Source: Streptomyces rhizoryzae (GTDB lineage Bacteria > Actinomycetota > Actinomycetes > Streptomycetales > Streptomycetaceae). From it: DNA of 64,000 bases. The stretch spans positions 62,001 through 126,000 of the forward strand of contig NZ_JALMUV010000006.1 of assembly GCF_023155275.1 (NCBI RefSeq), written 5' to 3'. The translations under genes and the position numbers were made by a program. The notes below the pieces were generated by a model. That model saw only the letters and a list, made by a program, of their open reading frames with translations, was not told the origin of the DNA and searched no databases. Numbering within the stretch: the first letter of the stretch is position 1; the number at the start of each line of letters is the position of its first letter. Positions 28,859 to 38,167 of the stretch are shown piece by piece.

Positions 28859-30673
28859 ATGTCCGGTACGCACGTGCCCGCACAGCCCGGGGAGGGGGAG
28901 GAGCGGCCGCGGCTGCGCAAGGAGCCCGCCGCCCCGGCGCCCGGCCCGCTCCCCGCGACCCCGCCCGCGGCCAGCGAGACCACCCGCCTGCTCTGCGCCG
29001 GGACCTACCTCGACGACACCTTCCGCGACGCCGTCATCGACGAGCTCTACGTCCACGAGGAGCGGTTCGCCGCCCCGTCCCTGGGCATCGACGCGGCCCG
29101 GGTGCTGGCCCACGCGCTGCGCGCCCGCCGGCTGGAGCTCGGCTGGTCCGCCGCGATCCTGCTGGCCTGGGTGGTCTCCCTGCCGCTGTCCATGGGGCTG
29201 ACCCTGGCCTACGTCGGCCCGGTGGTGCTGCTGGGCCTGGGCCGCTTCGCCCGCCGGCTCGCACCGGCCGTCTGGTTCGCCCGGTTCCTCGCCTTCGTGC
29301 TGCGCTGGTACGGCCGGATCTGGCTCGCCGTGTTCCTGGCGGGCATGGTGCTGGGCGCCTTCGCCAGCACCTGGGCGAACGTCCTGCCGGTCCTGTCGCC
29401 GTTCGCCCTGGTCAGCGCCCTCTTCTCGGAGAGCGGCGCGCTCGGGTCGTCCGGCGGGGGATGGAGCGTCCCGGACGGCGGCGCCTCCGTCCCGGACCTC
29501 GGCTTCCCCTACCTCGTCGCGGTCTGGGTGACGATCGCGCTGCCGGTGCTGGTGGCGGCCCTGGTGGCGCTCCAGCGGGGCCAGTTCGCCCGCTCCCTGG
29601 ACCGCGAGCTGTCCCCGGCCGCCTTCCGCGACGTGCTGTCCGACCCGGCCGAGCGGGCCGAGGGCCTCCGCTTCCAGCGGCTGCGCGAGCGCATCCGCAT
29701 CGAGCAGCACGGTCCGCTGGTGATGTACCGCCCCGGCGACCCGTTCTGCGGCGCCGGTGAGCCGTTCAAGCCGTGGTCGCTGTCGGTGGAGCTGGTGCCG
29801 CGGGCCGACGGCCCCGCCGTACCGCTCGACAACGGCGAGATCCTCGCCCGGATCGTGCCGCTGGTGGAGGCGTTGCGGGTGCCGTCCGGCTCCCCGGAGA
29901 CCGCCGCGGCGGTCCGCGACCGGCTGCGCTCCCTCGAAATCGACCAGTGCGTCTTCCTGCCCGCCGACGGCCTGCCCACCCGGGCCGCCGCGCCGTACGA
30001 CCCCGCGGCCTTCGAGGAGCACCGGACCGCCGCCCTGGAGGAGGGCGGCGAGACCCGCCGGCACTTCCTGCGGATCCGCGTCGGCGGGTGGCACGAAGGC
30101 GTGGTCACCACTGTCTTCGTCCGGGTCCACACCCAGGGCGGGATGCTGATGATGGAGGTGGCCCCGCACGTGCTGTGGCCGCTGCGCCCGCTCTTCCAGA
30201 ACGCCGACCGGATCGCCCACCAGTACCGCCACCACCACCGCTTCGGCCGTGCGGTCTGGGCGTTCACCCACAGCCCCCGCGCCGCCGCCGAGGCCGTGCT
30301 CACCCTGCTGCGCGGGCTGGGCGGCGCCTGGGGCCGGGCCACCGAGGGCCACGGCGCCGCCCTCCCGGAGGGCCCCGCCGTCTCGATCCGCGAACTGGCC
30401 GCCACCGACGACGCCTCGCTCTTCCAGTCCATGGACGTCGCCCGCTACCTGAAGACCGTTCAGCAGCGGGTGGCCGCCGGGGTGAAGAGCGCGCTGCACG
30501 ACGCGGGCTACCAGACCGCCGAGTTCGAGCAGCGGATCGTCCATGTCGCCGACGGCGGCGTCTACGTCGAGTCCGCCCAGGGCGCCGTCGGCATCGGCGA
30601 CCACAACACCATCACCCACACCGGCGACCCCACCCCCAAGAGCGACGCCGCATCCCCGAAGGGCAGGTCCTGA
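28859..30673 (+). CDS. Membrane protein with C-terminal RHIM/amyloid-like motif
   Basis: A 604-residue protein of unknown family. It has a Pro-rich N-terminus (1-40), a soluble stretch, hydrophobic segments at about 96-128 (two helices), 152-172, 175-190 and 217-238, then a large cytoplasmic domain (240-560) without known motifs. The C-terminus carries VYVESAQGAVGIGDHNTITH (568-587), which contains VGIG-DHN, resembling the (I/V)x(I/V)G core of RHIM-like bacterial amyloid signalling sequences, followed by a polar tail. The next protein begins with nearly the same motif. ATG at 28859 follows GGGGGAGG. One base separates it from the next gene, so they are co-translated. Role inferred: membrane sensor or effector recruiting the next protein. 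Confidence 0.85.
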   Translation: MSGTHVPAQPGEGEERPRLRKEPAAPAPGPLPATPPAASETTRLLCAGTYLDDTFRDAVIDELYVHEERFAAPSLGIDAARVLAHALRARRLELGWSAAILLAWVVSLPLSMGLTLAYVGPVVLLGLGRFARRLAPAVWFARFLAFVLRWYGRIWLAVFLAGMVLGAFASTWANVLPVLSPFALVSALFSESGALGSSGGGWSVPDGGASVPDLGFPYLVAVWVTIALPVLVAALVALQRGQFARSLDRELSPAAFRDVLSDPAERAEGLRFQRLRERIRIEQHGPLVMYRPGDPFCGAGEPFKPWSLSVELVPRADGPAVPLDNGEILARIVPLVEALRVPSGSPETAAAVRDRLRSLEIDQCVFLPADGLPTRAAAPYDPAAFEEHRTAALEEGGETRRHFLRIRVGGWHEGVVTTVFVRVHTQGGMLMMEVAPHVLWPLRPLFQNADRIAHQYRHHHRFGRAVWAFTHSPRAAAEAVLTLLRGLGGAWGRATEGHGAALPEGPAVSIRELAATDDASLFQSMDVARYLKTVQQRVAAGVKSALHDAGYQTAEFEQRIVHVADGGVYVESAQGAVGIGDHNTITHTGDPTPKSDAASPKGRS

Positions 30674-30674
30674 C

Positions 30675-31058
30675 GTGGCACCGACCGACTCGTCCGGCAA
30701 CGGCATCCGCATCGGCAGCGTGCAGGGCGCGTTCGCCATCGGCGACCACAACACCGTCACCCACCACGGCGCCAACCACCAGGGCGCCGCGCCCGCCACC
30801 GACCCGGCCCAGGAGGAGCTGCTGCGGGCCGTGCGCGCGCTGCGCGAGGACCTCGGCCGGGCCGTCGCGACCCCCGAGGTCCAGGCGCTGGCGGACGAAC
30901 TGGCCGGCACCGAGGAGGAGATCACCGGCAGCGGCGCCGCCGCCCCGGGCCGGCTGGCCCGGCTGCGCGGCGCGCTGACCGACGCCGGTGCGGTGGTGGG
31001 CCTCCTGGCGTCCGGCGCGGCGGTCGTGCAGGCGGTCGCCGCGCTCCTGGGAGGCTGA
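30675..31058 (+). CDS. Small helical protein with N-terminal RHIM/amyloid-like motif
   Basis: A 127-residue protein. Residues 17-30 (QGAFAIGDHNTVTH) match residues 574-587 of the upstream membrane protein at 11 of 14 positions; IRIGS just before it adds another beta-prone stretch. A helical domain follows: EELLRAVRALREDLGRAV, then ALADELAGTEEEITG, and a hydrophobic C-terminal helix (LTDAGAVVGLLASGAAVVQAVAALL) that could insert in membranes or form a helical core. The layout recalls DUF5955-like small proteins. The GTG start at 30675 is one base after the previous stop; the next gene begins 6 bases after this stop. By analogy with paired amyloid-motif proteins it may be an adaptor or effector; this is inference. 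Confidence 0.8.
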   Translation: MAPTDSSGNGIRIGSVQGAFAIGDHNTVTHHGANHQGAAPATDPAQEELLRAVRALREDLGRAVATPEVQALADELAGTEEEITGSGAAAPGRLARLRGALTDAGAVVGLLASGAAVVQAVAALLGG

Positions 31059-31064
31059 CCGGCC

Positions 31065-31976
31065 GTGCCCCAAGGCCCCGTTCCGCGCTGGAACCCCGAC
31101 ACCCAGTCCTGGGAGACCGGTCCGCCGCGCCCCGTCCGCCCGTACACCGGCCCGATGCCGCCCCGCCCGGCCGCGCCCCCGCCCCCGGAGGCCGCCCCCG
31201 GGCCGGACCCGTCGCCCGATCCGTACGGCCCCGCCACCCCCGCCGCGCCCGGCTACCCGCCCGGCCTGCCGTACACCCCGGAGCCCGGCCCGGGTGACGG
31301 GCCCGGCCCGGCGTCCGGCCGCCGGCGGACCCTGATCGCGGCCGCGGTGACCGCCGTGCTCGCGGCCGGGGCCGGCGGCGGCTACCTCCTGTGGGGCCGC
31401 GGGCCGGACGCCCCGCCCGCCGCCCGCCCGGCGGCCTCGGCGAGCGGCACCCCGGCCGCCGACCCCACCGCGTCCGCGACGGACTCCGCGCCGCCCACCG
31501 GCGACGCCTCGGGCTCCCCGTCCGCCCCGGCCGTGCCGGACGGCTACCGCCTCGTGCACGACGAGAAGGGCTTCACGCTCGCCGTCCCCGAGGGCTGGCA
31601 GCGCGAACTGCGCTCCACCGGCGTCTTCTACAACGCACCGGACAAGCGCAGCCTGATCCAGATCTTCCAGATCACCGAGCCGGACCTCACCCCGCGCCAG
31701 GCCCTGGAGCAGGCGTCCAAGGGGCTGTCCGGCAATCCGGGCTACGAGGAGCTGGGCATCGCCCCGCGCCAGGGGCCGGCCGGGACCGACGGCGCGGTGC
31801 TGACCTACGCCTACGACAGCGACCGCCTGGGGGTGCGGGTGCGGGCCGTGGACTGCGCCTTCACCGTCCCCGACGGGCGGCAGTTCGCGGTGCTGGTCCT
31901 GGGGCCGGAGTCCGACTGGCCCCGGCAGGAGGCGATCCAGCGGGCCGCGCTGGACGCGTTCTCCCCCGGTGCGTGA
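31065..31976 (+). CDS. Membrane-anchored extracellular protein, third gene of the unit
   Basis: A 303-residue protein. The cytoplasmic N-terminus (1-87) is Pro-rich and starts PQGPVPRWNPDTQSW; one helix (about 89-110, LIAAAVTAVLAAGAGGGYLLWG) is followed by a Ser/Ala/Pro/Thr linker and a 140-residue extracellular domain beginning YRLVHDEKGFTLAVPEGW. That domain resembles the extracellular parts attached to Streptomyces Ser/Thr kinases and related lipoproteins, of unknown ligand. The GTG start at 31065 has GGGAGG about 10 bases upstream, inside the previous gene. As part of the unit it could supply outside sensing. Confidence 0.8.
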   Translation: MPQGPVPRWNPDTQSWETGPPRPVRPYTGPMPPRPAAPPPPEAAPGPDPSPDPYGPATPAAPGYPPGLPYTPEPGPGDGPGPASGRRRTLIAAAVTAVLAAGAGGGYLLWGRGPDAPPAARPAASASGTPAADPTASATDSAPPTGDASGSPSAPAVPDGYRLVHDEKGFTLAVPEGWQRELRSTGVFYNAPDKRSLIQIFQITEPDLTPRQALEQASKGLSGNPGYEELGIAPRQGPAGTDGAVLTYAYDSDRLGVRVRAVDCAFTVPDGRQFAVLVLGPESDWPRQEAIQRAALDAFSPGA

Positions 31977-32009
31977 GGTGCCGCCCGGGGGCGCCGGGCG
32001 GCACGGCCG

Positions 32010-32219
32010 CTATCCGGGGAGTTCGGTGCGCTCCCACCACTCGTAGACGGGGAGCCGGCCGTCGGCGGTGTCCCACTCCCGGGAGGTCGGGCGGAAGTGC
32101 TCGTAGCCGCCGCGGTACGCGACCTTCAGATCGCGCCCGTCCGGCTCGATCTCGACGATCCGCTCGGTGATCCCGTCGGGCCCGCCCTGGAGAACTGCCT
32201 TGGGTGCCTTGCTCGCCAT
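32010..32219 (-). CDS. DUF5988 family small protein
   Basis: A 69-residue protein matching DUF5988, short actinobacterial proteins often near biosynthetic genes. The family-like core is AVLQGGPDGITERIVEIEPDG, split here at 20 residues, then LKVAYRGGYEHF and a Trp-rich end (VYEWWERTELPG). The function is unknown. Start at 32219 lacks a strong ribosome site. It lies alone between the convergent membrane-protein unit and a nuclease remnant. Confidence 0.7.
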   Translation of the reverse strand: MASKAPKAVLQGGPDGITERIVEIEPDGRDLKVAYRGGYEHFRPTSREWDTADGRLPVYEWWERTELPG

Positions 32220-32276
32220 GGCGGCAGTGTCTCGCGCACCGCAGGGCGGGCCGGGACGGCTCGCCGGGGGCGGCGC

Positions 32277-32414
32277 TCAGTCGTGCGGGAAATGCTCGGT
32301 CTCGATGGTCATGCCGAGGGGGGTGTCCGTGAGGTCGAGCGGTTCGCCGTAGGCCACCGTGAGGTCGCGCTTGTACTCGCCGTCCTGGGGGTGGGTGAAG
32401 ACCCGGCAGCGGCG
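32277..32414 (-). pseudogene. C-terminal remnant of a Uma2-type nuclease
   Basis: About 45 residues (RVFTHPQDGEYKRDLTVAYG then EPLDLTDTPLGMTIETEHF) look like the end of Uma2-family PD-(D/E)XK proteins, where a VTVxSxPxDGxY strand precedes a C-terminal loop and DTSEF-like end. The open frame continues upstream to 32615, but that part (Arg/Ser/Pro-rich) does not resemble the catalytic core, so the conserved Asp/Glu-x-Lys region is gone. This is most likely a decayed gene; a short unrelated protein is the alternative. Confidence 0.45.
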
Positions 32415-32628
32415 GACGTACGCCGGAAACGAGGGGGGCCTCCCGCCCGAAGTGGTCTTCGACGGCCCACAGGACATGGCGGATGGCCTGCCGGGCTCGG
32501 CCCTCTCGATCCTGTCGGTCCGTTCGAGGCTGATGGTCGTCGTGCCGCTCCTCCCCGCTGCGCCGCGGGATGCGGGGGGCCGCACGGTTCGACGATACGT
32601 GTGTGCGAGCGTCACGGAGTGCGGTGGC

Positions 32629-33429
32629 TCACACGCTCTGCGACGGGCCCTCCAGGACGGAGATGTCGGCCGTCCGGGAGGGGTCGGGGGTGTGCGAGGG
32701 CACCGGGCGGTCGTAGGCGCCGAGCCGGATGGTGCCGGTCTCGCCGTCGACCTCGGTGGTCAGCTCCGTGGGGTAGTGCCGGCCCTGGACGGCGACGTAG
32801 AGGGTCTGGGTGGCGTCGCCGGCCTTCTTGACGATCGGCAGGACCCGGGTGCCGTCGCGGGTGGTGGGCGCGCCCTTGGTGAGCGTGGCGGAGGGGGACG
32901 GGTCCTGCGGGTCGGCGCCCTGGGGGTCGGGGGGCCGCGGGGCCATCGACCGCTGGAAGGCGGTGAGGTCGCAGGCGGCCGCGACGCTCTGGAGGAAGCT
33001 GTCGTCGGTGGTGCCGTGGAGGTAGCGGTCGCGGTAGGTGCGGGCCGCGTCGGCGCCCTCCTCGCCGGGGAGCTGGCTCTTCCAGAACGCGGCGTCCGGC
33101 TTCAGCCAGACGTCCTTGCCGCGCTTGATCAGGTCCACCCGGCCGAGCCGGCCCCGGCTGATGTTCCCGGCGCAGTTCCCGGCCCGGTCGAGGGTGAGGT
33201 CGAGCGCGGTGTCGTCGGTGCTGGTGGAGGTCCGCAGCCGCAGGGAGGTGGCGCCGGCGAGCTGGTGGAGGGCGTCGTCGGAGATCTGCTGGGCCGATTC
33301 GCCGGCCAGGTCGCCCTCGCCACCGCCGCCGGCGGCCGGGGCCGCGGCGCCCGCGGTGCACATGGCGGCCATCGCGGCACCGGCCGCGCCGCAGGTCAGA
33401 GCGGTCAGGGAGCGGTGTCTGCGGGGCAT
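32629..33429 (-). CDS. Secreted protein, LppX/LprG-like fold candidate
   Basis: A 266-residue exported protein. The signal peptide spans about residues 5-32 (SLTALTCGAAGAAMAAMCTAGAAA, split as read), with a Cys near 24 that is not in a canonical lipobox. The mature part has SLRLRTSTSTDDTALDLTLDRAGNCAG, KRGKDVWLKPDAAFWKSQLP and VLPIVKKAGDATQTLYVAV, an alternating pattern of long beta strands like LppX/LprG-type lipid-binding proteins and Streptomyces proteins annotated as lipoproteins. Start at 33429 has GGAGGTG 7 bases upstream. It is divergent from the betaine operon, with GAATAGCC direct repeats upstream. Confidence 0.75.
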   Translation of the reverse strand: MPRRHRSLTALTCGAAGAAMAAMCTAGAAAPAAGGGGEGDLAGESAQQISDDALHQLAGATSLRLRTSTSTDDTALDLTLDRAGNCAGNISRGRLGRVDLIKRGKDVWLKPDAAFWKSQLPGEEGADAARTYRDRYLHGTTDDSFLQSVAAACDLTAFQRSMAPRPPDPQGADPQDPSPSATLTKGAPTTRDGTRVLPIVKKAGDATQTLYVAVQGRHYPTELTTEVDGETGTIRLGAYDRPVPSHTPDPSRTADISVLEGPSQSV

Positions 33430-33503
33430 GGGGGCACCTCCGGCTCGCAGGGGCTCCCCGGGGTCCGCGGCGGGCCGTCCGGAAGGCTCCCGGCTGGGCA
33501 TAC

Positions 33504-33532
33504 GGCTATTCAGCGTACTTTCCGGGCTATTC
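33504..33532 (-). promoter_or_regulatory. Direct repeats upstream of the secreted-protein gene
   Basis: GGCTATTC occurs at 33504-33511 and 33525-33532, 21 bases apart (two helical turns), with reverse-strand reading GAATAGCC. The position, 75-103 bases before the minus-strand start at 33429, fits a promoter or activator site. Confidence 0.4.
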
Positions 33533-33563
33533 GGGCGCATGCGGAGGGGTTGGACGCCATGCG

Positions 33564-33577
33564 GTGACTCGGGTCAC
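33564..33577. promoter_or_regulatory. GTGA-N6-TCAC site before the betaine operon
   Basis: GTGACTCGGGTCAC has the spacing of a CRP-family site (TGTGA-N6-TCACA), though its outer bases do not match. It lies 147 bases before the aldehyde dehydrogenase start and 135 bases before the divergent gene. Confidence 0.35.
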
Positions 33578-33723
33578 TTTCCATGAATGTTTGCGCATAG
33601 GCCGGGGGCTTTGGGTTAGGGGTCCCGGTTGCTGGCGGGCCAGTGGTTGAACCAGTGGAGAACACCGGGCAGGCCCGTCCCGCCGGCGCACCGCACCGCA
33701 AAACGGGAAGGCAGAAGAACGTC

Positions 33724-35241
33724 GTGTCGGCAACCGAGACAAACGAGACCATTCACGTAGGCGGGGTGTGGCGGACGGCTGCATCCGGTGCCACACGGGG
33801 GGTCCTGGACCCCGCCGACGCGACGACGCTCCAGGTGGTCGCCGAGGGCGGCGCGGAGGACGCCGACGCGGCGGTCGCGGCGGCGAAGGCCGCCTTCGAC
33901 GGCGGCGCCGGGGTCTGGCCCCGCACGCCGGCGGCCGACCGCGCGGCGCTGCTGCGCCGGGTCGCGGACCTGCTCCAGCGTGACCGCGAGGAGATCGCGC
34001 TCATCGAGAGCCGGGACACCGGCAAGACCCTGGAGGAGGGCCGGGTCGACGTCGACGACGTGACCAACGCCTTCCGGTACTTCGCCGACCTCGTCGTCAA
34101 CGAGAGCGGCGGCCGGGTGGTCGACGCCGGGTCGGCGGACGTGCACAGCGTGGTCGTGCACGAGCCGGTCGGCGTCTGCGCGCTGATCACCCCGTGGAAC
34201 TACCCGCTGCTCCAGGCCAGTTGGAAGATCGCGCCGGCGCTGGCGGCCGGCAACACCTTCGTCGTCAAGCCGAGCGAGGTCACCCCGCTCTCCACCGTGC
34301 ACCTGGTCCGGCTGCTGGCCGAGGCGGGGCTGCCGGACGGCGTCGCCAACCTCGTCACCGGCGCCGGGGTGCCGGTCGGCCAGCGGCTGGCCGAGCACCC
34401 GGACGTGGACCTCTTCTCGTTCACCGGCGGGCTGGTCAGCGGCACCAAGGCCGGGGCGGCGGCGGTCTCCGGCGCCAAGAAGATCGCCCTGGAGCTGGGC
34501 GGCAAGAACCCCAACGTGGTCTTCGCCGACGCCTGCGCCACCGACGAGGGCTTCGACACCGCCGTCGACCAGGCGCTGAACGCGGCGTTCATCCACAGCG
34601 GGCAGGTCTGCTCGGCCGGCGCGCGGCTGATCATCGAGGAGTCGGTCCGGGACCGCTTCGTCGCCGAACTCGCCCGCCGGGCCGAGAAGATCAAGCTCGG
34701 CCGGGGGACCGAGCCGGGCGTGGAGTGCGGCCCGCTGGTCTCCCGGCAGCAGCTGGAGAAGGTCGAGGCGTACGTGGCCTCGGCGCTGGCCGAGGGCGCG
34801 AGCCTGCGCTGCGGCGGCGCCCGGCCCGAGCCGAACGACGTCCGCCCGGCCGGCGGCTACTTCTACCTGCCGACCGTTCTGGACGGCTGCCACCGCGGGA
34901 TGAAGGTCGTCCGGGAGGAGACCTTCGGGCCGATCCTCACCGTGGAGACCTTCCGCACCGAGGACGAGGCGGTCGCGCTCGCCAACGACACCGAGTACGG
35001 GCTGGCCGGGGCGGTCTTCTCCGCCGACACGGCCCGCGCGCGCCGGGTCGCCGCCCGGCTGCGGCACGGCACCGTATGGATCAACGACTACCACCCGTAC
35101 CTGCCGCAGGCCGAATGGGGCGGTTTCGGGAAGTCCGGCATCGGGCGCGAGCTGGGCCCGAGTGGACTCGACGAGTACCGGGAAAGCAAGCACATCTACG
35201 AGAACCTGCGGCCGCAGCCGGTCCGCTGGTTCGCCGGCTGA
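33724..35241 (+). CDS. betB: Aldehyde dehydrogenase, probable betaine-aldehyde dehydrogenase
   Basis: A 505-residue NAD(P)-dependent aldehyde dehydrogenase; context points to betaine aldehyde to glycine betaine. Motifs: TPWNYPLLQASWKIAPALAAGNT (substrate and NAD channel, split), FVVKPSE, FTGG, ELGGKNPN with the general base Glu257, and SGQVCSAGARL with nucleophile Cys296. EETFGPILTV closes the active site. Start GTG at 33724 (SATETNETIHVGG) is chosen after GGAAGGCAGAAG; a longer frame from 33643 is possible. It is followed after 84 bases by the GMC oxidoreductase, then the transporter genes. Expression is presumably osmotically controlled. Confidence 0.88.
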   Translation: MSATETNETIHVGGVWRTAASGATRGVLDPADATTLQVVAEGGAEDADAAVAAAKAAFDGGAGVWPRTPAADRAALLRRVADLLQRDREEIALIESRDTGKTLEEGRVDVDDVTNAFRYFADLVVNESGGRVVDAGSADVHSVVVHEPVGVCALITPWNYPLLQASWKIAPALAAGNTFVVKPSEVTPLSTVHLVRLLAEAGLPDGVANLVTGAGVPVGQRLAEHPDVDLFSFTGGLVSGTKAGAAAVSGAKKIALELGGKNPNVVFADACATDEGFDTAVDQALNAAFIHSGQVCSAGARLIIEESVRDRFVAELARRAEKIKLGRGTEPGVECGPLVSRQQLEKVEAYVASALAEGASLRCGGARPEPNDVRPAGGYFYLPTVLDGCHRGMKVVREETFGPILTVETFRTEDEAVALANDTEYGLAGAVFSADTARARRVAARLRHGTVWINDYHPYLPQAEWGGFGKSGIGRELGPSGLDEYRESKHIYENLRPQPVRWFAG

Positions 35242-35325
35242 CCCGCACCGCCCCCGGCACGACCCCTCAGGCCCGGATCCGCGTCCCCGGGCCCCGCGCG
35301 CACTTCGCAGTAAGGAGCACTCCCC

Positions 35326-36866
35326 ATGCCCGTGTACGACTATGTCGTGGTCGGCGGTGGTACCGCCGGTTCCGTCATCGCCTCCCGCTTGACCGAGGAC
35401 CCCGGGACCACCGTCGCCGTCATCGAGGGCGGCCCCTCCGACATCGACCGCGAGGACGTCCTCACCCTCCGCAAGTGGCTCGGCCTGCTCGGCGGCGAGC
35501 TGGACTACGAGTACACGACCACCGAGCAGCCCCGCGGCAACTCGCACATCCTGCACAGCCGCGCCAAGGTCCTCGGCGGCTGCTCCTCGCACAACACCCT
35601 GATCTCCTTCAAGCCGCTGCCCTCCGACTGGGACGAGTGGGCGCAGGCCGGCGCCGCGGGCTGGGGCGCGAAGGACATGGACCCCTACTTCGGCAAGCTC
35701 CGCAACAACATCGTGCGGGTGGCGAAGAAGGACCAGAACCAGATCGCCACGGACTGGATCGAGGCCACCAGGACGGCCCTCGGCGTCCCCGAGGTCGTCG
35801 GCTTCAACGACCGGCCCTTCGAGGAGGGCGTCGGCTTCTTCGACCTCGCCTACCACCCGGAGAACAACAAGCGCTCCTCCGCCTCCGTCGCCTACCTCCA
35901 CCCCCACATGGAGGCCGGCGACCGCCCCAACCTCACGCTGATGCTGGAGACCTGGGCGTACCGGCTGGAGCTGGACGGCACCACCGCCAAGGGCGTCCAC
36001 GTGCGCACCAAGGACGGCGAGGAGGTCTACGTCGAGGCCGCTCGCGAGGTGCTGGTGTGCGCCGGTGCGGTGGACACCCCGCGGCTGCTGATGCACTCCG
36101 GCATCGGGCCGAAGCACGACCTGGAGGCGCTGGGCATCCCCTGCGTGCTGGACCTGCCGGGCGTCGGGGAGAACCTCATCGACCACCCCGAGTCGGTCAT
36201 CGTCTGGGAGACCAACGGGCCGATCCCCGGCAACTCCGCGATGGACTCGGACGCCGGTCTGTTCGTCAAGCGGGACCCGGCCCACAAGGGCCCGGACCTG
36301 ATGTTCCACTTCTACCAGATCCCGTTCACCGACAACCCCGAGCGGCTGGGCTACGAGCGCCCCGAGCACGGCGTCTCGATGACCCCCAACATCCCCAAGT
36401 CCCGCTCCCGCGGCCGCCTCTACCTCACCTCCGCGGACCCCGAGGCCAAGCCCGCGCTGGACTTCCGGTACTTCGAGGACCCGGACGACTACGACGGCCG
36501 GACCCTCATCGACGGCATCAAGCTGGCCCGCAAGGTCGCCCAGGCCGAGCCGTTCAAGAAGTGGCTCAAGCGGGAGGTCTTCCCCGGCCCCGAGGTCACC
36601 GACGACGCCGAGATCGGCGAGCTGGTCCGCAAGGCCGCGCACACCGTCTACCACCCGGCGGGCACCTGCAAGATGGGCGCGCGGGACGACCGGATGGCCG
36701 TCGTGGACCCGGAGCTGCGGATCCGCGGGCTGTCCGGCATCCGGATCGCGGACGCCTCGGTCTTCCCGACCATGCCCGCGGTCAACCCGATGATCGGCGT
36801 CCTGATGGTGGGGGAGAAGTGCGCCGATCTGCTCCGCCAGGCCCCGGCCCAGGGGGGTGATGCGTG

Positions 36867-36867
<1 letters not shown>
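35326..36867 (+). CDS. betA: GMC oxidoreductase, choline-dehydrogenase-like
   Basis: A 513-residue flavoprotein of the glucose-methanol-choline family, likely oxidising choline to betaine aldehyde. The N-terminal FAD-binding motif is [20 protein letters not shown] (6-25); [14 protein letters not shown] is GMC signature 1, and [15 protein letters not shown] is signature 2. The catalytic His is in [10 protein letters not shown], with Asn in AVNPMIGV. Length fits the short GMC group (about 510 residues). ATG at 35326 follows AAGGAGCACTCCCC. Its stop overlaps the ABC ATPase start (TGATG), so the enzymes and transporter are made together. The true substrate could be another alcohol, but the operon argues for choline. 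Confidence 0.88.
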
Positions 36868-37996
<1,129 letters not shown>

Positions 37997-37997
<1 letters not shown>

Positions 37998-38167
37998 TGT
38001 ACGCCGCCGCCCCCTACCGCGGCGCCACCCGCGCCGTCGCCTCCCGCGCCCCCGCCGCCGGGCCCCGCGCCCGGCTGCGCGCCGCCCTGCTCCGCCAGTG
38101 GCGCCAGGCCCAGCGCACCGCCGCGATGAACGTGCCGGCCGGCACGGTGAAGCGGGGCCGCGCATGA
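37997..38167 (+). CDS. Possible 56-residue protein inside the betaine operon
   Basis: A short open frame whose ATG overlaps the ATPase stop (ATGA at 37994-37999 region, start 37997) and whose TGA overlaps the permease start (ATGA at 38164-38167). GGGAGG lies about 10 bases upstream. The product is basic and Ala/Arg-rich (PRARLRAALLRQWRQAQRTA, with an amphipathic helix) and has no signal or membrane segment. Double ATGA overlap argues for translation, at least as a coupling device that lets ribosomes reach the permease gene. No family was recognised. Confidence 0.55.

Noticed and set aside
32359..33567. 402-codon plus-strand frame
   Set aside because: Antisense shadow of the secreted-protein gene; no start context and no family resemblance.
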